NCBI RefSeq assembly: GCF_001816125.1
Contig: NZ_MDZA01000415.1
Location: 1 to 64,000, forward strand
Direction: 5' to 3'
DNA length: 64,000 nt
DNA from: Hymenobacter coccineus
GTDB lineage: Bacteria; Bacteroidota; Bacteroidia; Cytophagales; Hymenobacteraceae
The notes beneath the pieces were generated by a model that did no database searches, was not told the origin of the DNA, and saw only the letters and a program-made list of their open reading frames with translations. Shown here in pieces: positions 1 through 8,146 of the stretch. Both the position numbers and the translations under genes were made by a program. Within the stretch, counting starts at the first letter, position 1. Each line of letters begins with the position of its first letter.

Positions 1-139
1 TTCGCGCTGAGCAACGGGCTTTTGCTTGCCGGTTTCTTTCTCCCTTCTTCCAAACCTGTTTTTATGTTTCGCAAATACCTGGCCCTGGCCTGTTTGAGTG
101 TGGGGGCCGGGGGCGGCGGATAAAGCCGCGTGTAACAGG

Positions 140-796
140 TCAGCGGCGGGGGGCATGGGCAGGAGCGGCGGCCGGGGCCGGGTCGTCGGTGAGGAGGCGG
201 CGCAGCGTGCGCTTGCCGTTTTGCAGGTGGCTTTTCACTTGGCCGATGTCGAGGCCCAGGGCCCCGGCCACTTCGTGGTACGATTTATTTTCGAGAAAAA
301 ACAGCTCCAGGCAGCGGCGCTGGCCGTCGGGGAGTTGCGTGAGGGCATGTTCCAGGGCTTGTAGCGTGGTTTCGGTGGTGGCCGCGGCTTCGTCGGCGGC
401 CGCGGCGTCGGGAAGATGCCGGGCGGCGGCCAATTCCACATCGGCCGCGTCGGGAAAGCTCACTACCAGGGGCCCCGCGCTGGGGCCAGCGCGCTGGCGG
501 GCGCGCAGCTGCATCAGGCAGTGGTTGCGGGCGGTGGCGTGCAGCCAGGCAGGAAAATTGTCGGGCGCGTGCTTTTGCAGGGCCCCCACCAGGTACTCAA
601 AGAGCTGCATGCTGGCGTCCTGGGCGTCCTCGTCGGGCGGGGCCAGGTAGCGCCGGCAGGTGGCAAACACCATCGGCAAGTGCCGGTCGAACAGCTCGCC
701 GAGGTCGGCCACGTCGCCGCGTAGGCGGTAGCGGGCCAGCAGCTCCTGATCGGAGAGGGGCGCGGCGGCAGCGGGCGGGGAGCGGCGGAAAAACAT
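140..796 (-). CDS. ECF-type RNA polymerase sigma factor
   Basis: Alternative sigma factor expected to direct RNA polymerase to a small regulon. Region 2 lies at about residues 15-95 (core-binding helices around DRHLPMVFATCRRYL, then FPAWLHATARNHCLMQLRAR), and region 4 at about 150-205 with the helix-turn-helix YHEVAGALGLDIGQVKSHLQ. An Ala-rich linker joins them. The ATG at 796 is preferred; an in-frame TTG at 808 would add four residues. No anti-sigma gene is visible. The divergent neighbour is a VWA-domain protein, a pairing that recurs in Bacteroidota, so the two may act in one envelope-related response (inference). The target promoters cannot be read from the sequence. Confidence 0.88.
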   Translation of the reverse strand: MFFRRSPPAAAAPLSDQELLARYRLRGDVADLGELFDRHLPMVFATCRRYLAPPDEDAQDASMQLFEYLVGALQKHAPDNFPAWLHATARNHCLMQLRARQRAGPSAGPLVVSFPDAADVELAAARHLPDAAAADEAAATTETTLQALEHALTQLPDGQRRCLELFFLENKSYHEVAGALGLDIGQVKSHLQNGKRTLRRLLTDDPAPAAAPAHAPRR

Positions 797-907
797 CGGC
801 AGCGACAAGGTAGCCCGGGGCCCCTAAATTTTTTGGCCAGCGCATGTGCAATCCGGGGCGGGGCCGCATCTCTTCGGCAGCATTTACCACCTAACTCCTT
901 CACCGCC

Positions 908-2860
908 ATGAAAAAACTACTGCTGTTGCTGCTGCCCCTGGCCCTGGGGGCCCCGCCCGCGCCCAGGAGCCGGCCCCCCTGCCGGCCCCCGTCATCCGCC
1001 CCCGCGGCATCGTGCTGCTCGACACCACCACGGCCCGCGGCTTGGCCATCAGCGGCACCGTGCGCGACGACCGGGGGCCCCTGCCCGGCGCCACGGTGCT
1101 TATCAAAGGAACTACGCGCGGCGCCAGCACCGACGCCCAGGGCCACTACCTGCTGCTGGTGCCACGCGCCACGCGAGCCACGCTGGTGTTCAGCTCCGTA
1201 GGCTACGTCACCCAGCAGCGGCGCGTGGGCCAGGACGTGGTGCTGAACGTGGTACTGAAGCCCGACACTAAAGCGCTTGATGAGGTGGTGGTGACGGGCT
1301 ATGGCACTGCGGGGGCCCTGCAAGGCCGGGTGGCCGGGGTAGCTGTTCAGCGCAGCCCTGCCACCGCCAGCTTTTTTCCTGGGGCCCCGCTGCCTTACCC
1401 CGCCCGGCCCGAAGCCGGCGTCGGCGACACATACGCCCACGTGGCGGAAAACGCGTTCCAAGCCGTTCAGAAAGAGCCGCTCAGCACCTTCGCCCTCGAC
1501 GTCGACAACGCCAGCTATGCCAACGTGCGCCGCTTCCTCACCGAAGGCCAGCTGCCCCCGGCCGACGCCGTGCGGGTGGAGGAAATGCTGAACTACTTCC
1601 ACTATGACTACCCCGCGCCGCCCACTGCCTCGCCCGACCCCGTGCGCATCAGCACCGAGCTGGCCGTGTGCCCCTGGAACCCCGCGCACCAGCTGGCGCG
1701 CATTGGTATCCGGCCGAGCGTGAAAACCAGCGCTTTGCCACCCGCCAACCTGGTCTTTTTGGTCGATGTGTCGGGCTCGATGCAGGGCCCCGACCGCCTC
1801 GGCCTGGTGCAGGCCGGCCTGCGGCTGCTCGTGCGCCAGTTGCGGCCCCAAGACCGCGTGGCCCTGGTGGCCTACGCCGGGGCCGCTGGCCTGGTGCTGC
1901 CGCCCACGCCCGGCAACCAGCCCGAGGCCATCCTCGGGGCCATCGACCGGCTGGAGGCAGGCGGCTCCACGGCCGGCGGCGCGGGCCTGCGCCTGGCCTA
2001 CGCCACGGCCCGCCAATACTTCCAAAAGGAGGGGAACAACCGCGTAATTTTAGCTACCGACGGCGACTTCAACGTGGGCGAAAGCTCGGACGCCGCCATG
2101 GAACAACTGGTTGTGAACGAGCGCGAAAGCGGTGTGTTCCTCACGGTGCTGGGCTGCGGGCGCGGCAACTTGCGCGACGCCCGCATGGAAACCCTGGCCG
2201 ACAAAGGCAACGGCAACTACGCCTACCTAGACAACCTCGCCGAGGCCCAGCGCGTGCTGGTGGCGCAGTTCGGCGGCACGCTCTTCACCGTGGCCAAGGA
2301 CGTGAAATTGCAGGTTGAGTTCAACCCCGCCCGCGTGGCCCACTACCGCCTCGTGGGCTACGAAAACCGCCTGCTGGCCGCCGAAGACTTCAACAACGAC
2401 CGCAAAGACGCCGGCGAGCTGGGCGCGGGCCACACCGTCACGGCCCTCTACGAGCTAGTGCCCGTGGGGCCCCGCAGCCCCTGGTAGATAAGCTGAAGTA
2501 CCAGCCCGCCCCGGCGCCGCCCGTCACCATGCAACAGTTCATTGCCAACGACGTGCTGACCGTGAAACTGCGCTACAAGCAGCCCCAGGGCCGCACCAGC
2601 CAGCTGCTGTCGCAGGTGCTGAACGGCGCCGCCGGGCCCCTGGCGCAGGCCTCGGCCGACTTCCGGTTTGCCGCCGCCGTGGCCCAGTTTGGCCTGCTGC
2701 TGCGCCAGAGCCCGCAGGCCGGCGGCGCCACCTGGGCCGCCACCGCCGCGCTGGCCGCCGGCAGCCGGGCCCCGACGCCGACGGTTACCGCGCCGAGCTG
2801 GTGCGCCTCGTGGGCCTGGCCCAGGGCCTGAGCGGCCCCGGGGCCCTGGGCGCGCGCTAG
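908..2860 (+). pseudogene. VWA / carboxypeptidase-regulatory domain protein (YfbK-like), three frameshifts
   Basis: Secreted or envelope-anchored von Willebrand A protein, broken into four reading segments. Order: a signal peptide starting at ATG 908 (MKKLLLLLLPLALG, frame 2), a carboxypeptidase-regulatory beta-sandwich (SGTVRDDRGPLPGATVLIKG) and a VTGYGT plug-like motif, a VWA domain with an intact MIDAS motif (DVSGSM near 1767-1784), and a C-terminal region typical of YfbK-like proteins (LRYKQP, FRFAAAVAQFGLLLRQSP, GYRAELVRLV). Frame changes occur at the G/C runs 946-954, 2466-2473 and 2767-2773. One extra G in each run would restore a single ORF from 908 to the TAG at 2858. The longest intact piece is 1012-2487. 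It is either a real pseudogene or three homopolymer errors; the latter seems likelier because all three fix the same way. Confidence 0.85.
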
Positions 2861-2883
2861 GGCCAGGAGTTTATATATACAAG

Positions 2884-2913
2884 AAGGCCCCGCAGCGCTG
2901 GCAGCGGGGCCTT
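2884..2913 (+). terminator. GC-rich terminator hairpin
   Basis: Perfect 10-bp stem (AAGGCCCCGC at 2884-2893 with its complement at 2904-2913) 24 bases after the stop of the VWA gene. There is no strong T-tract, so termination efficiency is uncertain. Confidence 0.6.
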
Positions 2914-3148
2914 CGGAATAAGGCGAAAGAATAGTACACGCGAATGGCCGGGCGGTGTTACTTCCGGCGGGTAGACAAGGGTCCTAGGTTTCAAAACCGT
3001 GCCAAACTATTGGAAAGGGCCCTAGGAGCCATTGAAGGCAGTTTTGAAACTGGTGGGATTAGGTAGGGCCCCGCCGCCGCCCGCCGCCGGAGCGCAAAAC
3101 GCGCTTACCTTTGAAGCGTCTTTTGCCCTCCTAACCGATTTTTGTTCA

Positions 3149-4162
3149 GTGTTTTCATCTAAAGTTTTCGGCCCGCTGGCCGCCTGCGCTCTACTGGCCG
3201 CCGCAGCCTTACCCGCCTGCCAGAACCGTCCCATCGAGGGCGAAAAAGCGGCGACCGAGGCTGCCGCCGTGACGCCAGCCGTTGTTGATACCATCAAAAT
3301 CAAGCGCCTGGCCATGCAGCGCGATTCGGTGAAGGCCGACAGCATTGCCCGCAAAATGGGGCAGCTGCCGGGGGCCATTCTGCCGGGCCACCGCATCGTG
3401 GCGTTTTATGGCAACATCCGCTCGAAGGGCATGGGCATTTTGGGCCGCGAGCCCAAGGCCCAGATGATGCGCAAGTTTGATAAGGTGCTGGCCGAGTGGC
3501 AAGCTGCCGACCCCAGCCTGCCCGTGATGCCGGCGCTGCACAGTGTCACCATCACGGCCCAGGGCGCGGCCGGCTCCGACGGCAAGTACCGCCTGATGAA
3601 CTCGAAAAGCACGATTGAGGAAACCCGGGCCTGGGCCAAGGAGAAAAACGCCCTGCTGTTCATGGACGTGCAGGTGGGCCTGAGCGATTTGCCCCACGAG
3701 CTGCCCAAGCTGGAGGAGTACCTCAAGGACCCGACCATTCACCTGGGCATCGACCCCGAGTTTGCGATGCAGACCAAGGGCGTACGGCCGGGCAAAAAAA
3801 TCGGCACCTACGACGCCAAGGACGTGAACTACGCCATCAACTTCCTGGCCCGCATCGTGAGCGAAAACCACCTGCCGCCTAAGATTCTGATGGTGCACCG
3901 CTTCACGCAGGGCATGCTCACGAATTACAAAAACATCAAGCTCGACCCCCGTGTGCAGGTAGTGATGGACATGGACGGCTGGGGCAACCCCACCCTCAAA
4001 AAGGACTCGTTCAAGGCCTACGTGGAGAAGCAGCCCGTGCAGTACGCCGGCTTTAAGCTCTTCTACGAGTACGACATCAAGCCCAAGGGCTCGCACCTGA
4101 TGACGCCCAAAGAAGTGCTAACCGAGCTGAACCCGGTACCGCTTTACATCCAGTACCAGTAG
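3149..4162 (+). CDS. Uncharacterised secreted lipoprotein, possible TIM-barrel
   Basis: I do not recognise the family. A lipoprotein signal (hydrophobic stretch ending LLAAAALPAC) follows a GTG at 3149; the frame is open back to 3032, but that extension would put about 40 residues before the signal, so GTG 3149 is preferred (337 residues). The mature part has alternating hydrophobic strands such as GHRIVAFYGNIRSKGMGILG, NALLFMDVQVGL, IHLGIDPEFAM, ILMVHRFTQGML and VQVVMDMDGWG. That pattern and the acidic and His residues at strand ends suggest a TIM-barrel hydrolase-like fold (inference). It is a single gene with its own terminator. Confidence 0.7.
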   Translation: MFSSKVFGPLAACALLAAAALPACQNRPIEGEKAATEAAAVTPAVVDTIKIKRLAMQRDSVKADSIARKMGQLPGAILPGHRIVAFYGNIRSKGMGILGREPKAQMMRKFDKVLAEWQAADPSLPVMPALHSVTITAQGAAGSDGKYRLMNSKSTIEETRAWAKEKNALLFMDVQVGLSDLPHELPKLEEYLKDPTIHLGIDPEFAMQTKGVRPGKKIGTYDAKDVNYAINFLARIVSENHLPPKILMVHRFTQGMLTNYKNIKLDPRVQVVMDMDGWGNPTLKKDSFKAYVEKQPVQYAGFKLFYEYDIKPKGSHLMTPKEVLTELNPVPLYIQYQ

Positions 4163-4182
4163 GGGCGCCCCACCGCACACAC

Positions 4183-4216
4183 AAAGGGCTTCCCGCTAAA
4201 TGCGGGAAGCCCTTTT
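4183..4216 (+). terminator. Rho-independent terminator
   Basis: A 14-bp stem (AAAGGGCTTCCCGC) with a 5-nt loop is followed by TTTT, 20 bases after the lipoprotein stop. It also faces the 3' end of the emrB-like gene on the other strand and could serve both. Confidence 0.85.
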
Positions 4217-4287
4217 CATATCTTAAGTGAATCGTCACCTAATCAAGCCACGTAATAATAGGGTAGGCAAATTGCGGGCCACAATTT

Positions 4288-5862
4288 TTAGTGAGCGGCG
4301 TTGAGGTCCATCTTTTCGCCGGCCTTGGCGCGTTTAATTAGCAGGATGAGCGGCAGGCAGGCCAGGAAGAAAAAGCCCAACGTGGTGAATACCTGCGAGT
4401 AAGTGATGATGGACACCTGCTTCATCAGCACGCCTTCGAGGGCGGCGTAGGCCTGGCGGCGGGCTTGCTCGGCGGGGAAGCCGCGGTTGATGAAGTTTTG
4501 GGTGAAGGCCTGGATGCGCTGCACCGTTTCGGGGTTGTAGAGCGAGATGTTGGGCAGCAGGCCCACGCGGGTGCCGGCGATGCTGCGCTCGAGGTAAGTG
4601 CCCACGATGGCCACCCCAAACGAGCCGCCGAGCTGGCGAATCATGCCGGTGAGGCCCGCGGCCTGGCCCGCGTCCTTGCCCGCCAGGCCGGCCAGGCTCA
4701 TGGTGGTGATGGGCAGGAAGATGAGGCCCAGGCCCACGCCGCGCACAATCAGGGGCCAGAAGAAGTCGCTAGTGCCAGCGGTGGGCGAAATCTTGGCGCT
4801 CATCCAAAACGTGAAGCCGAAGAAGATGGTGAAGCCCATGGCCAGCAGCAGCTTCTGAGGCACCCCGCTTTGCAGCGACTTGCCGATGACCGGCATCATG
4901 AAGCCCGAGGCCAGGGCCCCCGGCAGCAGCAGCAGGCCCGTTTGGGCGGCCGAGAAGCCCAGGATGCGCTGCGTGAAAATGGGCAGCACAAACACCGAGG
5001 CAAACAGCCCGAACCCGAGCACGAACGAGAGGAAGGCCCCCACCGCCAGGTTGCGGCTCTTGGTGAGCACCCGCAAATCCACAATGGGCCGGGTGGCCGT
5101 GAGCTCACGCCAGATGAAGCCGATGATGCCCACGGCGGACAGCACGGTGAACAGCAAGATGACGCCGCTGTCGAACCAGTCCTCGGTTTCGCCCTGCTCC
5201 AGCACGTATTGCAGCGAGCCCACGCCCAGGATCAGCAGCCCAATGCCGGCCCAGTCAATCTTGCGCAGGGGCGTCGGAACAGCATTGCGGATGCGCTCGG
5301 GGTCGCGGATAAACAAGAAGGTGAAGATGCTGGCCAGGATGCCCACCGGCACGTTCACGAAAAAAATCCAGGGCCAGCCGAGGCTGCTGTCCACGATGTA
5401 ACCGCCGAGCGTGGGCCCCACGGTGGGCCCGATGATGACGCCCATGCCGAACAGGGCCTGGCCCAGGGCCAGCTGCTTGGGCGGAAACGTATCGACCAGG
5501 ATGGACTGCGAGGTGGCCATGAGGGCCCCGCCGCCCACGCCCTGGATGAAGCGGAAGGCCACCAGCTCCCAAATGTTGGTGCTCTGCCCGCAGGCCACCG
5601 AGGCCAGGGTGAAAATGATGACCGAGGTGAGGAAGTAGTTGCGTCGCCCGAACTGCTCGGCCAGAAAGCCGGTCATCGGAATCACAATCACGTTGGCAAT
5701 GGCGTAGGACGCCACCACCCAGCTCACTTCCTGCTGCGTGGCCGAGAGGTTGCCCATCATCTGGGTCAGGGCCACGTTCACGATGCTGGTGTCAATCAGC
5801 TCCAGCAACACGCAGAGAACCACCGTCACGACGATGATCCACTTGGTAAATCCGGTTTCCAT
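4288..5862 (-). CDS. emrB: DHA2-family multidrug efflux MFS transporter (EmrB/QacA type)
   Basis: Inner-membrane proton antiporter of 524 residues with about 14 membrane segments, the pump of a tripartite efflux system. Motif A is visible near residue 65 (GFLAEQFGRRNYF), and the antiporter motif C region near 135-160 contains GVIIGPTVGPTLGGYI. The partners, hlyD/emrA-like and tolC-like, lie upstream in the same direction. Between emrA and this gene sits an oppositely oriented S23-like gene with inverted repeats; the right end of that insertion comes within five bases of the emrB start, so translation of emrB must start right beside the repeat arm. The substrate cannot be deduced. Confidence 0.95.
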   Translation of the reverse strand: METGFTKWIIVVTVVLCVLLELIDTSIVNVALTQMMGNLSATQQEVSWVVASYAIANVIVIPMTGFLAEQFGRRNYFLTSVIIFTLASVACGQSTNIWELVAFRFIQGVGGGALMATSQSILVDTFPPKQLALGQALFGMGVIIGPTVGPTLGGYIVDSSLGWPWIFFVNVPVGILASIFTFLFIRDPERIRNAVPTPLRKIDWAGIGLLILGVGSLQYVLEQGETEDWFDSGVILLFTVLSAVGIIGFIWRELTATRPIVDLRVLTKSRNLAVGAFLSFVLGFGLFASVFVLPIFTQRILGFSAAQTGLLLLPGALASGFMMPVIGKSLQSGVPQKLLLAMGFTIFFGFTFWMSAKISPTAGTSDFFWPLIVRGVGLGLIFLPITTMSLAGLAGKDAGQAAGLTGMIRQLGGSFGVAIVGTYLERSIAGTRVGLLPNISLYNPETVQRIQAFTQNFINRGFPAEQARRQAYAALEGVLMKQVSIITYSQVFTTLGFFFLACLPLILLIKRAKAGEKMDLNAAH

Positions 5863-5866
5863 ATTC

Positions 5867-6426
5867 GGGGTAGGAGGGTGTGGGGGTAGGTGGGTAGGAA
5901 GGTTTTTTTGGCGGAGCGTTCAGGGGACGCCGGGTGGTTGGCTGGCTGCTGCGTTTCTTTCGCCCTTAGCCGGCAGAAACTATGATGAGTGGCCAATCCA
6001 ACTTCGACTTTGCGGAAGAATTCCGGCAGCGCACGAAAGCATTCGCCCTGCGGGTGATGAAGCTGGTGGACCGCCTGCCTCCCACGCCCTCGTGCCGGGC
6101 GGCGGGTGCGCAACTGGTGCGGTCGGGCACGTCAGTGGCGGCCAATTACCGGGCCGCTTGCCGTGCCCGTTCCACCCGGGAGTTTGCGGCCAAGCTCCAC
6201 ATTGCGCTGGAAGAAGCCGACGAATCCGTGCTTTGGCTGGAGCTGCTGAGCGAAGCTGGCAACCTGCCCAAAGGAAAACTGGACGAGCTGCTCAGCGAGG
6301 CCCGCGCTGTAATGGTTATTTTAGGAAAAGCCGAAAAAACTGCTCGGGAGAAAGTGAAGAAAGAACTGCCGGCCAAAATTGCTAGCAGCCCTTCCTGACC
6401 ACCTACCCGCACACCCTCCTACCCTG
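5867..6426. mobile_element. Inverted-repeat element carrying an S23-like gene
   Basis: Two arms at 5867-5902 and 6390-6426 are inverted copies, matching at about 33 of 37 positions. Each arm is a degenerate tandem of an 8-nt word (GTAGGAGG, GTGTGGGG, GTAGGTGG, GTAGGAAG). The element fills the gap between the stop of hlyD (6432) and the start of emrB (5862) almost exactly and holds a single gene on the opposite strand; the TGA of that gene lies inside the right arm. In the operon transcript the arms could pair into a long stem with a loop of roughly 490 nt. The layout is like intervening sequences in 23S rRNA, which carry the same protein family between inverted repeats. Confidence 0.75.
5982..6398 (+). 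CDS. Four-helix-bundle protein, S23 / 23S rRNA intervening-sequence family
   Basis: 138-residue all-helical protein of the S23/IVP family, whose members are found in 23S rRNA intervening sequences and as Avd-like accessory proteins of diversity-generating retroelements. Family signatures are FRQRTKAFALRVMKLVDRLP, the Ser/Gly-rich turn VRSGTSVAANYRAACRARS, FAAKLHIALEEADESVLWLE and the basic C-terminal helix EKTAREKVKKELP. The ATG at 5982 is followed at once by a second ATG (5985). The biochemical role of the family is unsettled; nucleic-acid binding is the usual proposal. No rRNA or reverse transcriptase is nearby. It lies antisense inside the efflux operon between two inverted-repeat arms. 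Confidence 0.9.
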   Translation: MMSGQSNFDFAEEFRQRTKAFALRVMKLVDRLPPTPSCRAAGAQLVRSGTSVAANYRAACRARSTREFAAKLHIALEEADESVLWLELLSEAGNLPKGKLDELLSEARAVMVILGKAEKTAREKVKKELPAKIASSPS

Positions 6427-6431
6427 AAAAA

Positions 6432-7532
6432 TTACTTCACCGCCACGATGGCGTTTACGCTCATGCCGGCGCGTAGCGGATGCTTGGGGTCTTCCTTGTC
6501 GAGCACGATTTTGACGGGCACGCGCTGGGTCACCTTCACGAAGTTGCCGCTGGCGTTGTCGGGGGGCAGCAGGGCGAAGCGGGCCCCCGTGGCGGCCGAC
6601 AGCGACTCGATGTGGCCCTCAAACTCTTCGTTGGGGTAGGCGTCCACTTCAATTTTAGCCTTCTGGTTCACCTGCATGTCTTCGAGTTGGGTTTCCTTGA
6701 AGTTGGCGATAACCCAGGTTTTGCCGCTCGATACCAAGCCGATGAGCTGCTGGCCGGGGCCCACCACCTGGCCGGGCTGCACGTTTTTCTTGCTCACAAT
6801 GCCGTTGGCGGGCGCCACGAGCGTGGTGTAGCTGAGCTGGAGCTTGGCATTGTCGAGGTCCGACTGGCGCTGCTTCACCACGGCCTGGGCCACGGTAATT
6901 TGCTGCTGGGCGGCCACCACCTGCTGGCGGGCCACCGATACCTGGTCCTGGGCGGTGCTTTGCTGGGCGGCGGTCATTTTCAGGTTGGCCGCTACGGCGT
7001 CGTAGTCGCTCTGCGGGATGATGTCGTCCTTGCGGAGCTTCACGCTGCGCGCCAGGTCCTGCTGCAAGCGCGCCCGGCTGGCCGCGCTCACGCCGATGGT
7101 GGTTTGGGCGGTGCGCACGTTGGCCTGGGCCGTGCCCACCCCGGCGCGGGCGGCCACTACCTGGGCCTGGGCCGCCACGAGGGCCGCCTCCATGGCGTTC
7201 ACGCGCTGCTGGTAGTCCGATTTGTCGATGGTGACGAGCGTATCGCCCTGCTTCACCAGCTGGTTATCATTAACATATACTTTGATGACCGGGCCCCCAA
7301 CGCGGGGAATAACGGGGTACACGTCGCCTTCTACGGCGGCGTCGTCGGTGCTTTCGTGGGCCTGCGAAAACTGGTAGCGCGTCCAGCCAAAAAAGGCACC
7401 GGCCAGCAGCACCACGACCAGGACGATCAGTACGAGGGGGTTGCGGCGCTTGGGGGCCTCGAGGGGCTCAGCAACGGCCTCGGGGGCCGCGTCGGGCGCA
7501 AAAGTATCTTGGGGAGCGGTGGAGGTAGCCAT
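6432..7532 (-). CDS. emrA: HlyD/EmrA-family periplasmic adaptor of a multidrug efflux pump
   Basis: Membrane-fusion protein of 366 residues linking the MFS pump to the TolC-type channel. It has one N-terminal membrane segment (about residues 31-50, LVLIVLVVVLLAGAFFGW), a lipoyl-like half motif with VKQGDTLVTIDKSDY near 95-110, a long Ala/Gln-rich coiled-coil hairpin at about 110-235, the second lipoyl half (LVAPANGIVSKKNVQPGQVV) and a beta-barrel region. ATG at 7532. It lies 71 bases downstream of the usp gene in the same operon; the gap to emrB holds the S23-like element. Confidence 0.94.
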   Translation of the reverse strand: MATSTAPQDTFAPDAAPEAVAEPLEAPKRRNPLVLIVLVVVLLAGAFFGWTRYQFSQAHESTDDAAVEGDVYPVIPRVGGPVIKVYVNDNQLVKQGDTLVTIDKSDYQQRVNAMEAALVAAQAQVVAARAGVGTAQANVRTAQTTIGVSAASRARLQQDLARSVKLRKDDIIPQSDYDAVAANLKMTAAQQSTAQDQVSVARQQVVAAQQQITVAQAVVKQRQSDLDNAKLQLSYTTLVAPANGIVSKKNVQPGQVVGPGQQLIGLVSSGKTWVIANFKETQLEDMQVNQKAKIEVDAYPNEEFEGHIESLSAATGARFALLPPDNASGNFVKVTQRVPVKIVLDKEDPKHPLRAGMSVNAIVAVK

Positions 7533-7603
7533 TGGGGATAAACGTTAAACGGTGCGGAAAAGGCTGTTGTGTAAAAGGTTGGGTAGGGCCCCGGGGCCCC
7601 AAG

Positions 7604-8002
7604 CTAGGCGGCGGGGGCCCGCACCAGCAGCGTGGGGCAGGGCGCGGTGCGCAGCACCACCTCGGCGGTGTTGCCCATCAAAAAGCGGGTGAGGCCGGTT
7701 TGGCCGTGGGCCCCAATAACAATTAAGTCGGCGTGGCGGCGGCCGGCTTCGGCCACTATTTCGGGGGCCGCCTCGCCCTGCACCGTGCCCGTGCTCACGT
7801 GGGTGGCCCCGGCTTGCTCGGCGGCCAGGCGCAGGCTAACCAGGCGGTCGGCCCCGGCGGGCGGGGCGGCGTCCTGCGGCTCGCGCACGTGCAGCAGGCG
7901 CAGCTCGGCCCCAGTGGCAGCGGCCAGAGCCGCGGCGTAAGCCACCAGCCCCGGCGTCGCGGCCGAAAAGTCAAGCGGGCAGAGGATGGAGGTGAGGGTC
8001 AT
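7604..8002 (-). CDS. Universal stress protein (UspA family), single domain
   Basis: 132-residue cytoplasmic USP-fold protein. The ATP-binding loop G-x2-G-x9-G-[ST] is present as GAHGQTGLTRFLMGNT, followed by the last strand APCPTLLVRAP, so it is expected to bind nucleotide. The N-terminal strand TSILCPLDFSAATPGLVAYA is typical. Its place inside an efflux operon (tolC, usp, emrA, emrB) suggests a stress-linked function, but no direct partner is evident. The start ATG at 8002 is 12 bases from an inverted-repeat arm that fills the tolC-usp spacer. Confidence 0.92.
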   Translation of the reverse strand: MTLTSILCPLDFSAATPGLVAYAAALAAATGAELRLLHVREPQDAAPPAGADRLVSLRLAAEQAGATHVSTGTVQGEAAPEIVAEAGRRHADLIVIGAHGQTGLTRFLMGNTAEVVLRTAPCPTLLVRAPAA

Positions 8003-8014
8003 TTTTTAACGGGA

Positions 8015-8140
8015 GATGTGAAAATTTGGAAATTAAAAATGTGGAAATGAGCACGGTGTAACCATCATCGCTGCAATGGGCCTCGGCAAAGGCATTGGCT
8101 ATTTCCACATTCTTTCATTCGCCACATTTCCCACATTTAC
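8015..8140. repeat. Degenerate inverted repeat with 9-nt words between tolC and usp
   Basis: Arms at about 8015-8051 and 8099-8140 are imperfect inverted copies; the inner 11 bases (AATGTGGAAAT) match exactly. The right arm read on the minus strand shows 9-nt words (AAATGTGGG, AAATGTGGC, GAATGAAAG, AATGTGGAA). About 47 bases separate the arms and hold no gene. The element fills the spacer from the tolC stop to just before the usp start. Confidence 0.6.
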
Positions 8141-8146
8141 TAATGG

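Noticed and set aside
64-123. Possible 19-residue peptide with signal-like start
   Set aside because: Too short and directly followed by a stop; there is no evidence for coding and it could be the end of a spacer.
514-2025. 503-codon minus-strand frame across the sigma factor and VWA gene
   Set aside because: It overlaps two genes with recognised domains and contains parts of the sigma factor in the wrong frame.
4465-5889. Long open frame (474 codons) antisense to the emrB-like gene
   Set aside because: Its composition (His, Gln, Gly, Glu-rich) is what GC-rich coding DNA gives on the opposite strand, and the emrB frame has clear family motifs.
5982-6398. Ribosomal protein S23 or a sign of a nearby rRNA operon
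   Set aside because: The S23 family name is historical; no 16S or 23S sequence is in the window.
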